Assembly (NCBI RefSeq): GCF_000002595.2 | Contig: NC_057015.1 | Coordinates: 1,152,718-1,216,717 of the forward strand | Length of the DNA stretch: 64,000 nucleotides | Reading direction: 5' to 3' | Source of the DNA: Chlamydomonas reinhardtii | Taxonomy: Eukaryota > Chlorophyta > Chlorophyceae > Chlamydomonadales > Chlamydomonadaceae | In this document: positions 50,629 to 63,700 of the stretch, in pieces | Numbering within the stretch: position 1 is the stretch's first letter | Layout of the letters: every line of letters starts with the position of its first letter | Made by a program: the position numbers and the translations under genes | Notes under the pieces: model-generated | Database searches by the model: none | Told to the model about the DNA's origin: nothing | The model's input: only the letters and a program-made list of their open reading frames with translations

Positions 50629-51475
50629 GGGCAGCTGCGTTCGGGCGGGTTGTCATGACGGTGGCCTCAAGGCTCGGTAGTTGGGAGTTCGGATAGGCGC
50701 CACTGCTGTGTGAGTGACACCACGGCACTATGTGTTGCCGTGTAGTGCCGTGCTGCTGCCTGATCCAGGTCTGGAGCCATGTTCCTATAGCTGGTGCAGC
50801 AGGGGCCAAGCAGGGCACTGTGAGGCCGTATGGGCCCGAGTCAGTGACGTAAGCCGACGCACCTCGACGTCCCTTCTTAATGATTGACAGCAAAGCACAT
50901 AGCATGTATCAAATTCTGGTCTGACTGAGACGCATTTGCACATTACACACGTGAGCCCATTTGGTTGTGAGAGCATGTTCGGTGGTAGGCGCCTAGGCGG
51001 CGATGTGGGGGTTAAAAAGATAGCAGGGCAACCTCATGGGTTCGAAAACGTCCATTCCTGCAGTCCTGCTGTAACGTTGAGGAGCGCGCCGCCACTGGAC
51101 ATACAAAATGCAGGAGATAGGCTCGTACTTGCATGTGTGGAACGTAGGGGTTGCGCTTAAGCGTAGCAGCAGCGAGGGGGAAGGCGGTCTCGCTCCCCTG
51201 GGTGCACGCGTGTCGCGTGCATGGGCAATCGGGAACGGAGCCTACCCAGGACTGCTGAAGGACCTCCAAGGTCGAGGCTGCAATTTGCATATTGGTCACT
51301 TGTAATACCAGATAGAAAGCTGCCTGTGCCTCAAGCAGATCCTTAAATTTCGTGTCGGCGACATGTATTGCTTTGAGATGGCGATTGGTTTAACATAATA
51401 CTTGCTTCGCATCCTTCTACGACAGCTGTCATCTAGGGTGGGAGGGAAGCAAGTAGAGGACCCGACGTGCCGCTA
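50629..51475. other. intergenic region between secreted protein and S1-domain gene
   Basis: Both flanking genes are on the plus strand. TGTAA signals lie at 51070-51074 and 51301-51305, 440 and 670 nt past the upstream stop, and are good candidates for its polyadenylation. The last 120 nt before 51476 would hold the next promoter and 5' UTR. No gene or repeat is seen. Confidence 0.45.
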
Positions 51476-54400
51476 ATGCCAGGCGACGACGGAAGATGGG
51501 GCGACGACGCCGCGCCAGGCCCAGCCGCTGAGCGCGGCCGGGAACGCGGCGGCCGGGAACGCTCAACGCGCAGCCGCAGCCGCAGCCGAGATCGGTCCCA
51601 CCGCGACCGCTCGGAGCGGGACCGGTCCGAACGCCGGGAGGGCGACCGGGAGGGCGACCGGGAGAGGCGCTTTGACCGCAGCCACCGGGAGCGGCGAGAC
51701 CGCGAGGCGGGGCACGATCGCGACAGCAAGGACGGTCCGGAGCGGCGCACGTATCGCAGCCGCAGCCGCAGCCGCAGCCGGGACCGCCGGCGCGGGGAGG
51801 ACAGGGCCGGCCGGGAGCGGGAGGGGGAGCGGGACGCCAGGGGCCGTGAGGCTCGGGAGTCGGAACGGGACCACAGGAGCACTCGTGGCCGGTGGGGATC
51901 CCCGCCTCGCCGTGACGGGAAAGACGAAGGCGGCCGTGGCGTTGGCGGCGGAGCTGCTGCTGCCGCCGAGCCGCCCCCACGCCGCTGGCGCAGCCCCAGC
52001 CCACAGGACCGGGACAATGGTGGTGGTGGCGGCGGCGGCGGCGGTGGTGGTGGTGGCGGTGCATGGAACCCGCCTCCTCCACCAGCACCACCACCATTCC
52101 ATGGAGGTGAGGCTGCTTGTTTGGCATTGCTCTGGTTACTTGGGACTTGGGCAGTGTTGGACATGCCCAGTTGGCTTCGCTCTTCCAGGAAAGGGCCCGC
52201 CTGCTCTTGCTCCATATGTGGAGCCTCCAATGAAGTTACATTTTTTAAGGAGAACGTGCGTGTACAACTGCAGGCGGCGGGAGAGGCTACGACCGTGGTG
52301 GTTACGGCGGTGGTGGCGGAGGCGGGGGCCGGGGCGGGCCGCCGCAGTCTGCGGAGCCGCCGGCGCTGTACTCGATCCACCGCGGCCGCGTGCACACCAT
52401 CCGGCCCTTCGGCATCTTTGTGGCTCTGCCCGGCTACCGGCGACACGTCATGGTGCACAACACGCAGGTGCGGGGCTGGAGGGCGTGTGTGTGTCGGGGG
52501 AGGCATGTTATCTGCCCGACGAGCCCAACGAGCCCAACGAAACATGGGGGGAGGGGCTGAAGGGTGTGTGTGTGGGGGGGGGGGGCTGGAGAGCGTGTGG
52601 GCTGGAGGGTGTCTAGGGCGGGAGCAGGGGACGGGAGCGTTCAAATATGATGTGATGGGTTACGTGCGATTTTAGCACGTTGGCTGAAGGGTGTGGGGGG
52701 CTGGAGAGCGTGTGGTCATGGAGGGCGTGTGGGGCTGGAGGGTGTCTAGGCCGGGGGCAGGCAATGGGAGCGTTCGTGATGTGATGGTTTGGACGCGAAT
52801 ATAGCGCGTTGGCGCAGTCAGGGTCCTGAATGAGGCGCTGTGCCATACTGCTGGTGGCATGGTGGCTTTGTTTATGTGTTAAAGAGCACAAGGAACACTC
52901 GCTTCCTGTCTTGCTCCTGTCCGCCACAGGTCAGCGATGAGCTGAAGTTCACTCGGGAGGATGACGACGACGCCAAGGTCAAGGCGCTGGAGTTCTACTT
53001 CCCGCAGGGCGAGGAGGTGGGTGGGGTGGGGTTGCGTCCACTGTAGCGGGTGGTGGCGGTGGTTGGGGCGGCAAATGGCTGGGGGTTGCGATTGTAGCGG
53101 TGCGGTGAGGTGCGCAGCCGCGGCGCGGAGGTCGGCACCATGTTGGTACATGGCAAGGGGTAGCCACGATCAAAGAGGAGTCCGCTCAGCACCAGTTGCA
53201 CACCCCGCCGTGCCACGCGTGCAAAGCCGCAACCCTTCTGCATGCCGGGCCGCAGGTGTGGGTCAAGGTGCTGGAGGTCACGCCCGACGAGCGCAACCCG
53301 ACCGAGTGCCGTGTGAACGGATCCATTCGCGCGGTGGATCAGGCCAGCGGGGCGGATTTGGATCCAGGCAACACGCTGATGATGATGGGAGGAGGCGGAG
53401 GCGGGGGAGGCGGAGGAGGGCACGGAGGAGGCGGGCACCGCGGCCCCGGTGCGTGCATGGCAGGGTGCGGGTGGTGGTGTGGGGGCGGGACACTGGTGTC
53501 ATTCGCGAGTTCGCCGTGGTGGGAACAGCACCAATGCCGGACATCTTGCGCACAGTGCATTTAACACATGCCGCGGACAACACTGGGGTATTGTGACATG
53601 GTGTGCTGGTGTGCTGTTGTGTTGTATGGTCCATTGTGTAGTGTTGCGTCCTGCCACCGCCCGCAACCTCCCGCCCCGCAACCCCGCTCAGGCGGCCCCG
53701 AGTCCGACGAGCCGCCCGAGGTGGGCTCGGTGCACCGCGCCACCGTGAAGCGCATTGAGGCCTACGGCGTGTTCGTGGCCCTGGCCGGGTTCAGGCGGCA
53801 CGGCCTCGTGCACACCAGCCAGGTGGGCCGCGGGGGGAGTGGAGCAGAGGGTTTTGTATTGGCGTTGCGCTGCTGGTGGGGCTGTGCTGGGATGATGAGG
53901 GCATGTGCACATTCGCCGCATGGCCTGCGATCCATTTATCATGCCGCCCACCGCATACCTCAAACCGCCACGCCACATCCCGCAACCAACAAGTAATGAT
54001 GGGTGACATAACGCAGGTGAGCAACTACCTGAGCTTCAGCAAGGAGGACACGGACGAGCAGAAGAAGCAGGAGCTGGAGGGAGTGGTCAACGTGGGAGAA
54101 CAGATCTGGGTCAAGGTGCGTGCAAGGGCTGGGGTGTGCAGGGAGTGGGGCCCAACTCACTCGCTCTTGACAGCCCCTGTTTGAAAGCCCCTTCCAACGG
54201 CCCCTCTGAAACCGCTCCGCACAACCCCTCGTCGCTCGGCCCTCCAGGTGGTGGAGGTCAACCCCGACGAGGCGCGCGGCGGCTTCAAGATCGGCTGCTC
54301 CATCAAGCTGGTCAGCCAGGCGGACGGCGAGGACCTGGACCCGGCAGGGAGCAGGTGAAGAGGGCGGTGGGCTTGTCCACGAATAGATCCCAACGAAGCC

Positions 54401-55933
54401 CAACGAACAATTCCGGTCATATCTTGGGGGATGGGGGTTGTGTTTTCCAAGGCCCGGTACCCGTTGCACAGCCGTGTGTATGATAATCAGCGTCTGACCT
54501 AGTGTCTGTCGCATCGATGATGCGCAGGTACAAGCCGCGCGGCGAGGGCGGCGGGCGGCCGGGCGGCCCCCAGGGCATCGGCGCCAACGCCGGCGAGGTT
54601 GGGAGAGGTGCGTGAACACCGCCACCGCCGCGTCCCCACCGTTAAAATCCTTAGTTTGTCGGCCACAATCCTTAGCCCTTCGGCCGCTTTCCCCACGCCC
54701 CGAATCGCACCTTGCGCCGTGTGTACCGTATACAAGCTCTCCCTCGGGGCCGAACGCCCTCGCGTCCTGCTGGCGCGATTCCACTGCCGATTCCTCTCCC
54801 GCACGCCCCGCAGGCGGCAAGATCGACTGGGGCTACCTGGCGGCTGACACCAAGCTGTACGTCAATGAGAAGGAGGCGGCGCAGTACAAGCTGCTGGAGG
54901 AGGAGCCCGGGCCGGCGGGGCCGGGCGGGAGACCGGGCGGGCCCCCGGGTGGGCTGCCGGGGCCTCCCGGGAGAGGAGGTGAGCGCCTGCGCCTTGTACG
55001 GATACCGTTGGCCCCGCTATGCAGCCGTTGCTGCGTTACAGGTATTCCGTAGTTGCTCACCTTGTGCTTGCCAGTTTTCCACCAGCTTGATGTCGTTTAG
55101 TGATTAGTTCTAACACTCTCAACCTCTTGTGTTGCCCGGTGCTTTTCAGGCGGCGGGCTGCCGCCGCCTCCCAGCGCGCCGGTCGGCCGCGGCCGCGGCA
55201 TGGTCCTCCCCGCCTGGATGACGCAAGGTGGCGGTGCAGGCACCGGCGGCAGCGGCGGGCCACCCGCGCCTGGCTCGCTGCCGGGGCCGCCGCCCATGCC
55301 TGGCAGCGGCGGGCAGCAGCAGGTGGTGCCCGGGCACCTGCCTTCTTCCTCCAAGTTTGAGCTGACGGGCAACGCACGCGAGCGCGAGGTGGATCCGTCC
55401 ATGATGCTGCTGGACCTGGTGGGAGGCGGCGGCGCCGGCGGTGAGTGGAGAGGGCGGGGGTAGGGGCAGGGGGCTGCAGTCGTCCATGCAAGGCGGAGGA
55501 AAGGGCGGGAGAGGGACGATGCGGCTGCTGGCGTTCATGTGAGTGGAGAAGGGGCGGTTCGACGTTGTCTATGGTGCTTGACAGACAAGGGAAGGGTCCT
55601 GCGCTGGGTGTGTGTGTTTTTGTGTGATGTGTGGGCTGCTTGGAGAATGTGCATGGGTAGCCGATTGCGCCACTGCAATGTAACCCTGCAGGCGGATCCC
55701 GCATCAGCAGTATAGAGGAGGCACTCGCAATCCTCGAGGCTCACGGCGGCGGCGGCGGCAAGAAGAGCAAGAAGGACAAGAAAGATAAGAAGGACAAGAA
55801 GAAGAAGGACAAAGGGAAAAAGGACAAGAGCAAGAAGGACAAGAAGAGCAAGAGCAAGTCGCGGCGCCGCAGCAACAGCGGCAGTAGCAGTAGCAGCAGT
55901 GATAGCGAGGAGGAGGACAGGCGGAGGCGGTGA
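51476..55933 (+). CDS. RS-rich RNA-binding protein with two S1 domains (pNO40/ZCCHC17-like)
   Basis: Exons: 51476-52106, 52274-52467, 52930-53016, 53256-53448, 53692-53822, 54017-54115, 54248-54354, 54528-54607, 54814-54978, 55150-55440, 55692-55933, giving 739 residues, all phases closing. Residues about 20-180 are Arg/Ser/Glu/Asp dipeptides (RSRSRSRDRSHRDRSERDRS), then poly-Gly and poly-Pro. S1 domain 1 (about 240-345) contains IRPFGIFVALPGYRRH and VWVKVLEV. S1 domain 2 (about 375-485) contains IEAYGVFVALAGFRRH and IWVKVVEV. Each ends in a DLDP motif as in pNO40/ZCCHC17 and the S1 domain of DHX8-type helicases. A Pro/Gly-rich stretch and a Lys-rich tail (KKSKKDKKDKKDKKKK, then SRRRS) look like nuclear localisation. 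A role in pre-mRNA or ribosomal-RNA processing in the nucleus is inferred. No CCHC knuckle was seen. The ATG at 51476 follows a GTG in frame. Confidence 0.85.
52558..52812. repeat. 127-bp tandem duplication in intron 2 of the S1-domain gene
   Basis: Two adjacent copies, 52558-52684 and 52685-52812, each start tgaagggtgtg, continue through ctggagagcgtgtgg and ctggagggtgtctagg, then gggagcgttc and gatgtgatgg, and end gcacgttggc or gcgcgttggc. Identity is moderate with small indels, so the duplication is not recent. It is wholly intronic. Confidence 0.8.
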
Positions 55934-56763
55934 GGGCTTGTTGGAGGTTGTGCCGGCGTACGTCTCTGGCTAGCTAGTGTGGCCATAGGATGGGCGCGCA
56001 GTTTGGGTATGCTGCTTGCGTGCGGCGCGTGCGGCGCAAGAGCTGACGCTTTGGGGCACGTCCCGCAGTCCATGCGACTGGCGGTATGACGAGTATCAAA
56101 CTATCTCTCCCGTCGTGCCGATATGGTTACAATTGCCCCTGTGACCGCGAAAGGAAACTTGAGAAGACTCAGAGATGGGCCACGGGCCTGGATGTAACCA
56201 CATACGGTAGTTGATTCCTGAACCTGCACACAGCCAGAGTGCCAGACACTTTGGTTCCACTTTCCCACCCCGGGCAATGGTTTCTCAACGCTCAGTCAAG
56301 GCCTCAAGGGTCGGCATGGCAACGGTGCGCGCTGCGGCTACACCCACGCAAAACTATGCATATAAGCACAAGTCAATGGTTCGCATTACGCCGCCTCCTT
56401 CAGGCGTGCTGAACGTACGTGCCTCGTGGAAAGTTATTGCCCAACGTCGGCACGGTGCCCGTCACCGTGTAACAACAACCGTTTGACCAGTTATACAGGA
56501 GAACTGCGCCTGCGCTCCAGCATGCGATGGGGTTCAATCATTCACATGTGTGAGTTCCAGAAGACCAAACAGAAGAATCAATGCATGAAACGCGTCAACG
56601 AGCACGGTCAACGAGCTGTCTTGTCATCTTGTATGTGCATGTCTCAGTCTTGCCATGCATTTGGCACACCAGTCCGACGTTAAACAAAACTCCAACCCCC
56701 AAGCTTTGCTGTGTTTGCATAATGCATCATCGCTTCATCCATTTCCAACCACGCGCCTAATAG
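55934..56763. other. convergent 3' intergenic region
   Basis: This holds the 3' UTRs of the S1-domain gene (plus) and the low-complexity gene (minus). A plus-strand TGTAA at 56193-56197 lies 260 nt past the S1-gene stop. A minus-strand TGTAA at 56131-56127 lies 630 nt past the other stop, so the two 3' ends may overlap by tens of bases. No gene is seen. Confidence 0.45.
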
Positions 56764-59700
56764 CTACCGTGCAGCGCCTTGGCCGCCAAGCCCGATGCTG
56801 GGGAGGAAGCTAAACGGGACCCCTGCGTTGCTGCAGCTGCCACTGTTAGGCCTATCAGCGCCGGCGGCGCCAATACTGCCCCCTGCTGCAACCGGCCCGC
56901 TGGCGCTCGCTGCAGCTGCAGCTGTCGCTGCTGCAGCTGTTGCCGCCGCCGTTGCCGCCGCCGCCGATGCTGCCGCCAGCGACAGGCTCGGGACGTACCC
57001 GTAATGCGGTGTTGCAGCAGGCGCGGGGCTGACTGCAGTCGGCGTGACAGTGACCGGCGGAAGTGGCGCCACTACAGATCCTGAGTAGCTCTTTGGCCTG
57101 TGGATGCAAACCGTCAAAACAACAAAATGTTGTGGATCAGCACAGTACAACATATTAATATGCAGCCCAGCTGGCATGAAACGATACAGCAACCACGCAG
57201 CAAACAGGCATGACTTCTGTCCCCAGTCGCTCACCTTCTGGCCAAGTCCGGCACGGCGCTGAAGTCTCCGAGCACAGTTACCATCATGTCAGTGCCGCCA
57301 CTGAACCCGCCAGGCAGCAGCCGAGGAGAGCCGCCGGCACCGCCCCCGCCCTCGCCTGCTGCCTTTCCTGTCCCCGTCGCCGTGACCACAGCAGCTGTTG
57401 GAACCGTGCCGGCTTCCCCACTGGCGTAGGAGGCAAGCGCGCTCGACGCCCCCAGCTGCTTTTCTGATAGCACCGCGCGCAGCAGGCCACGGTGCGGCGA
57501 CTTGGCGCCGGAAAAGGCGCTACCGCCGCCGCCGCTGCCACCGGCTGTGGCTCCTATTGGCAGGCTCGCCGCCGAGCTTCGCAGCGCATGCGCGTTCTTG
57601 AGCGATGGAAGCACGGGCGCCGGTGCCGCCGAAGGTACTGCAGGCCGCGTGTTGCCGGCAATCATAAGGCCAGACAGGAAGTCGTTACTGGTGGCGCGCG
57701 TGCCGCTGCCGGCAGCGGCAGCGGGGGCGGTGGTGGTAGCAGCAGCTGCATTGTTGCCATAAGAAATTGGTAATGAGGCACGCCCGAACGCCGCAACTCC
57801 TGCCCGAGCCCCACTGAGGCCGCTGCTGCCACCGGCAACAGGTCCAGCAGTAGTAGCCGCAATGCCGGCCACACCTCCATCCGCAACGTTGCCCAGAATG
57901 GACCGTCGTGCCGTGGCCGCCGGCGTTGCTGACGACGAGCCGAGGTAGCCGCCATCACTGGACGGCCTCGCGGGCCGCGGCATGTCCCCCGTAACCCCGC
58001 GATTTGCCTCTTCAACAGCAGCCAACAAACCATTTTCGCTGCCGCCATAGTCGCTGGCTCTCCGCCGGACTGGTAGCGCGCCATGCACACTCGGCAGGCT
58101 ACCGCCAGTTCCTGTGGCGCCGCTAGCTGCGCCTGACCCGTACGCCCCGGCGCAGCCCGCGACGCCGCGTGCCGTGATGCCCGCGGCTAGTGTGCTGCCC
58201 ACAACAAGTCCGCTGCCGGTGCTAGCGTCTGGGCGTGGCAGCGGTGAGGCGTCACTGCGGCGCATCTGTGCCGGGAAGCCCGCGGCTAGCCCCGGCCCTT
58301 GTGAACGGGCTGCCACGGGCGAAGCCAACACCTCCGCCTCCGCCACGTGCGGCTGCGGCTGGCTGCGTGCCTTGTGCCCGACTATGCCTGCGTACGGCCC
58401 TCCGCCGGCTGGCCCTCCGGCAGTACCCATGACTGCCTGCTGCTGCAGCCGCTGCGGCGTGTTGACGACATACGAGCCGTCGCCGGGCCGACACCCGCGG
58501 CGCGGCATCATGCTTACCAGTTGCGACGGCTGCTGCTGCTGCTGCTGTTGGAGCGAGCTGCGGCGCAGGGGCAACTCCAACATTTGGTGAGAAACGTGAG
58601 GCGCTGACGCCGGCTGCTGCAGCCGATGCTGCTGGAGGTGGTGTGATGCCAGGACGGCGCTCGCGCTCGTGTCCGCATCCAGCTCGGCCACCGGTGGCCC
58701 TCCCTCCCACGGCACCGGCGACATGCCCCGACTGCTGCCCACCAAGGCTTTGGCACCGGCGGCCCCTCCCAGCGTCTCCTGACGTGCAAGCGTCGGAGAT
58801 GAAGCTGCCAGGCGCATCGGGTCTAACAGCGCGGCGAGGCTGGGTGGCATGTCGTCAGCTGCCAGCGGCGCAGCGGCTAGCGGGTCAGCGGCAAGAGCCG
58901 GCGGCGGGGGCAGCAGCTCTCCTCCGCTTCCGGAACCCGGAGCCCGGGCTTCTAGCATGTGCTGATGTTGCTGCTGAAGCCGCTGTATCCGCAGCGACAA
59001 TTGAGCCGCACGGTCAGAGGCGGCAGGCGGCATGGGGCGTGCGTTCGCGGGGCCGTCCAACTGTGCCTGTAAATGTGTCAACACAGGTAAAGGAAGAGCC
59101 CAGCGCACGGCAAGCAGGGCTTCGCAGGACGCCACATGGCAGCATAGACGTGCGCACCGCAACCACACCAAGTGCGCACATATGGGCCACACTGCGACTC
59201 CCTCACCGTGAGCGGAGCGAGCCGGCCTCCGCCGCTGTTGTCCACTGGCCATGACGCCACCAATTGAGCCGTCCGCGAAGGTTTACCAGCACCGACGCCA
59301 GTGCCGGGCTCCAGCCCCACCGCTGCCGCCGCATTCGCCTGGCCGGGCTCCTCCTCCGGCGGTCTTCCTGGCAAGCGGGTGGGCGAGTCACAGAACACAG
59401 GCGTCCCCCCGGGCACAGCTAGCAGGTAAGAGCTGGCGGTGCCCGCCCCGACCACAGGCGCCGCTCCAAGCCCCGACGCCAGCGCAGTTGCGCCGGTCGC
59501 AGTGGCCCCGCGGCCTGCGATGCACGGCCCGTCAAAGTGCATCACCACCCGGCGCAGCGGGCTGCCGCACTGCCCCTGCACCGCGCCGGCACCGCCGCCA
59601 GCAGTGCCGCCGCCACCGCGGTGGCACTGTGGGGATGAGCTAGCGGCAACGAGCAGCGGCTTGGGGCTGCCGACGGCTCCAGCGTCTGGTGAGTTGATGG

Positions 59701-60337
59701 CATCGAGGCAGGAGGTGGCGATGGTGGATAAGGAGTGCGGCGGGCGGCTGTCACAGCTGCCACAGGAGCTAGCATCGCCGCTAGAGCGCGCTCCGCCAGC
59801 GCCTGGCTGTGCTGGTGCTGGCGCCGCTAGCACCACCGGTGAGGCCGCGTCGCTGGGCTTCAAGTTGCCGCCGTCAGTGTCGTCGTCTGCATCCGCATGC
59901 TCCTCGCCTTCGCTGTCGCACAGGTGCCCCCTGCGTGCAGTGCGGAGCCAGGGTTCGGGGCAGCTTCGTGAACGCAGCACAAATATTGCATGCCTTCCTC
60001 CGCAACCCCGTGTTTCAGCCCCATCCAGACGCCTGGGCTCCTGCAGTACTCACTCAGCGGCGCTAGCCGTCGCACATGCCACGGGAACGATGGGCCATGG
60101 CTCCGGGCGGGTCCAAGGCTCCCCGCCAGCAATGCGTGCCTTGACGGATAGTTTGGCGGTGCCGCCAAGCCGTGGCAGGGCAGTCGAGCCCCCGAAGCTG
60201 AAACCAGTCTTCTTTGGCGCTGCTCTCCGCTCATCCTCTGACAACTGAAGCTGCCCCCTCAAGAGCGCCTCAAGCTCCGGGCGCCGCTCCAGAAGAAGCG
60301 AAATGAACGGGTCCCCGGCGCAGTCCTCGTAGGACAT
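56764..60337 (-). CDS. low-complexity protein of unknown function (1,057 residues)
   Basis: Exons (minus): 60337-60054, 59930-59207, 59066-57235, 57097-56764, with every junction in phase. The only well-structured part may be the N-terminus: about residues 1-75 contain a charged, helical ERRPELEALLRGQLQLSEDE and a KKTGFSFGG segment. A short acidic run (DSEGEEHADADDDTD) begins just past residue 95. The rest is Ala/Gly/Ser/Pro-rich and probably disordered, with a Q7 tract near residue 480, a possible short coiled coil (AQLSLRIQRLQQQHQH) and many possible Ser/Thr-Pro phosphosites. No membrane span or signal peptide. Consistent codon bias and clean splice phases argue for a real gene. I do not recognise the family. 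It is divergent from the gene at 60798, whose product is similarly disordered. Confidence 0.7.
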
Positions 60338-60797
60338 TTGGACTTCCAGCCGGGTGCCGAGGCCGCACCGCCTTTGCTACATGGCAGTCTTATGAACTCA
60401 TTTACAATCTGACGCCCCCATTTGCATCGTGGAACAAGGTAGGGCCCGTCGACAAGGTCGCGTGGTAACACGGCACGTCGTGAAAAGGGATAAGGACAAT
60501 ATAATTTGGCTACTTTATGGAAAACGGCATACCTCTACGCTAAAAAACGGCAAACTTGGGTTTTGCCCCTGGGCCAATTGTTGGTCAGCTGCCCTTCGCG
60601 ACTCGACCGAGCCTGCACGCGGTAGCATGTAACAAAGGAAGAAACGAAGAATCAGTCTGATGCATTCCAGAGTACATCCGGCTTGTGAACGCTCAGCGAT
60701 GTTCGATGCTCAACCGGTTTTCCCGGAGCTGAGGTTATTCAACTCCATATGCACCAACAAGATATTGCATTAGACCTTATCTTATCTTGCAAGCCAA
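60338..60797. other. shared divergent promoter region of two low-complexity genes
   Basis: Only 460 bp separate the two opposite start codons, so the promoters must lie back to back and may be one bidirectional unit. The sequence is AT-richer than the flanks, with gatattgcat and ccttatcttatcttgc just before 60798. No TATA consensus was found. Confidence 0.5.
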
Positions 60798-63700
60798 ATG
60801 TCGACTGAAGATGGAGGGGCCGGGCTTCAGAGCGTTCAGCCCCCGGAGCCGCAGGACGGCCTTGCGGAGGAGAATGACGAGCTCAGTGCGTTGCCAGGAG
60901 CAGGTCTAATGCTTGGCGATGCGTGGACGCGAGGGCAGCCCGACCCGTGGCATGCAAATAACCCGCCAAGCGATGTGACGCCGAAGCCAGCGGTCCAGCA
61001 CGACCGCCCGCTGTCAACGCTTTCGATGTCGTCCTCGTGCGCGTCGCCCAGCGGCAGTAGGCCCGGCACTAGAGGTGGCCTTCCGGCCCACCGGGTGCCG
61101 CACGTCACCGCCCAGGCATGGGGCCCTGCAGCATCAGCAGCAGCGCTAGTGCACGGGCCTGCTTCTCTCAGAGTCATCGTCCGCAGCGGCACCACCGAGC
61201 TGGCGGGACCCTCCTCCACAGTCAAACAGCTTCACGCTAGTTCGCTTGAGGAGGGCACGCCAGTCTCGCCTCGTGGTCCTGACGTATGGATCCTAGCATC
61301 GAGCACAACGCCACCCCAAGCACCACCTGGTGGCGGCCTGACCCACATGCCAGTTGGTGCTCCGGACGGCCTCGCATCCTTTACTCGCCCCGGCCCCGGC
61401 CCCGCCGCGAGGCAACAGGCCTCAGCTCAGGGTCAGCGCGAGGCCGTGCAGCAGCCCGTGTGGGGCCAGGCACGGCCCAAAGGGAGCGGGCATAGTCTCA
61501 CACGGCCGCCGCCGCCAGGGACCCACAACCAGCCGACTACACCAGCAGGGTCCTCGCTGTTCTTCGACGGCTGGGGCGCACGCCGCTCACGAGGTAAGGG
61601 ACTCGCAGGGCAGTCCAGTCGCTGGCGCAAACCATAAGAATGAAGGTCTAGCTGCACACATGCTGGACGCGGTCCATACCGGAGCAAGGATGATTGCGGT
61701 TGCAGTTGCTCATTCAGAAAGGCCTGTTGTGACGGCTGTAGGTGCTGTGCTGCGGCCGGGGTCAGTCGCTGCCATGCCATCAGGCCACCGTGTGCCCGTG
61801 GCCGCTGTGTCCTCCGGCGACGCAGCCGCGTTGGCTGTCAGCTTTGGCGCTGGCGGGGACATGGACTCCGGGACAGCATCGGCACTACTGCCGAAGGGCG
61901 CGCCTGTCGCGTACGGCACGGAGCAAGGGGCAACCAGAATGGTGACACCGCCGTCGGGTCCCGGGCGTGCCTACGCACACACGCATCCGGCAGCTGTCAA
62001 CCTGTGGGCACAGACGGAAGTCCTGACACGGCCGTCATCAAGTAGTGTCGCCACCACCAGTGGCGGACTTGGGTTTGGACAGGCGCTAGCAGCGGGCGCC
62101 GCGTTGGGCGCAGCTCCCGAGTACAGGTGCGTAAGGGTGGAACTGCATCTCTGCGTATTTGGTGCTTGCTCACCGCAAACATGTGTAACCGTGCCCCGCG
62201 GCACATTGGCTCACATTCTTGCGCCGTCGCCGTTACACAGGGACCCGCCCGCCTTTCCGCAGCTGCTCCGCGGAGGCACCGCCACCAGTCAGTCCCAGCA
62301 CCATTCCTCTGCCGGCCCCATGCTGCGGACACCCTCTGCCCCAGCCCTCCATTACCACATGCCTACCGGCGCTACAGCAGCAGCCAGCTCAGCGGGCTCA
62401 GTGGCGTTCGTGGCGTCGGCAGCAAGCTGGCACGTGACGCCGCTGGCCAAGTCTTCAGCCATGTCGCTTGCCAACCCGACCGCTGCCAGCGGGCCCCGCG
62501 TGGCCGGCTGGGGCTCACAGCGAATGCTGACTCCGCCCTCGGCGCACGTGCAGCCGGACCCAGCCACTGTCAGTCCCCACGCGGGCGGTGCAGCAGCATC
62601 CTTAGCCGCGGTATCTCCAGCGACAGCGCGCCTGTTAGCGATGAGTCCAACGCTTAGCGTCCGCTGCATGGAGCAGCCGACGAACGCACTCGCCAACGTC
62701 ATGCAGGTGCAGCCGCTATCAGGCAGCAGTGTTGCGCCCAACGCTGCGTCGGTTCAAATGGCCGGCGGCCTTGGGAACGGCGGGGGTGGCGCGCCAGGAG
62801 GGCTGCTGCGTGACAGTGCCGGCGTCCTTGTGTCGGAGGCGGACGATGTTCCGGGGCCTCAGCCCCACGACGCACCGCCGCCGCTACCACTCATGCCGCA
62901 CTTCGCGCAGCCGCCGCCGCTGGTACCTCTCAGCGCCCATGCGGCGGGCGCGGCTGCAGCCCTCCGTGGCCTATCGTTTGGCCGAGGCCCCATCGCGGGT
63001 GCAGGTGATGCGACCTCGACATCACCGCGCTCGCCGCCGCGTTCGCCCACCCGGCCACAAATGGGCGCAGCACTCTCGCCCGAGGCCTCGGCAGGCCCAG
63101 TGTCAGCCCAAGCCTCGTTTGTGGACCTTGCGGGACAACCCATCCACATGTACACCGGCCAGCCCTCTCCGCGGCAGCACTCGCAGCGCACGTCGCCGCG
63201 GCGAGTGGAGCAGCCACCCGAGGCGCCCGCTTCCGCCGGTCCCGTGAAGCGCCCGGTGCCGTTCAGTGCAGCTGCCGCTCCAGTGACAGCATCGCCACGC
63301 GGCCTGGCGTCCACCTCCACACGTGCGCTAGTGCTGGGGCTGGCCGGCGCGGGCACGAGTGCCAAGCAGCTGAATCTGATGATGGACTTGGGCGCAGCCG
63401 AAGAAAGCGAGATGGCTGATGGGGCGGACCAAGTGCCGCCAGTCTTCAGCCGCCGCCCGGACCCCACAGCCGCACCGTCTCCGGTAGCAACACCATCACC
63501 ACATCCACCACCTCAGCATCAGCCATCCGTAGCGGCGCTGGGCAGCGCTAGTGCGATTGAAAGCGTGTTGGCGCCTGCGTCAAAGCCACGGTTGCGGCCG
63601 CCGCCCCCGCCGCAACATGGCAAAGGCAAATCGCCAGGCCAGAGCCTGGCCAGCATCTCAGCCACTGGGCCCGGCTACAGCCTACGCAAGAGTCTGTTTC

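Noticed and set aside
51429-52644. Minus-strand frames of up to 403 codons opposite the RS-rich exon.
   Set aside because: They arise from the biased RS/poly-Gly codons of the plus-strand gene and cross its introns. No conserved motif is present.
61594-61637. Read-through of the first intron in the gene at 60798 (frame continues GKGLAGQSSRWRKP then stop).
   Set aside because: The downstream 700-codon frame with the same composition joins in phase through a GTAAGG donor and gttgcag acceptor, so a spliced model is more likely than a short protein.
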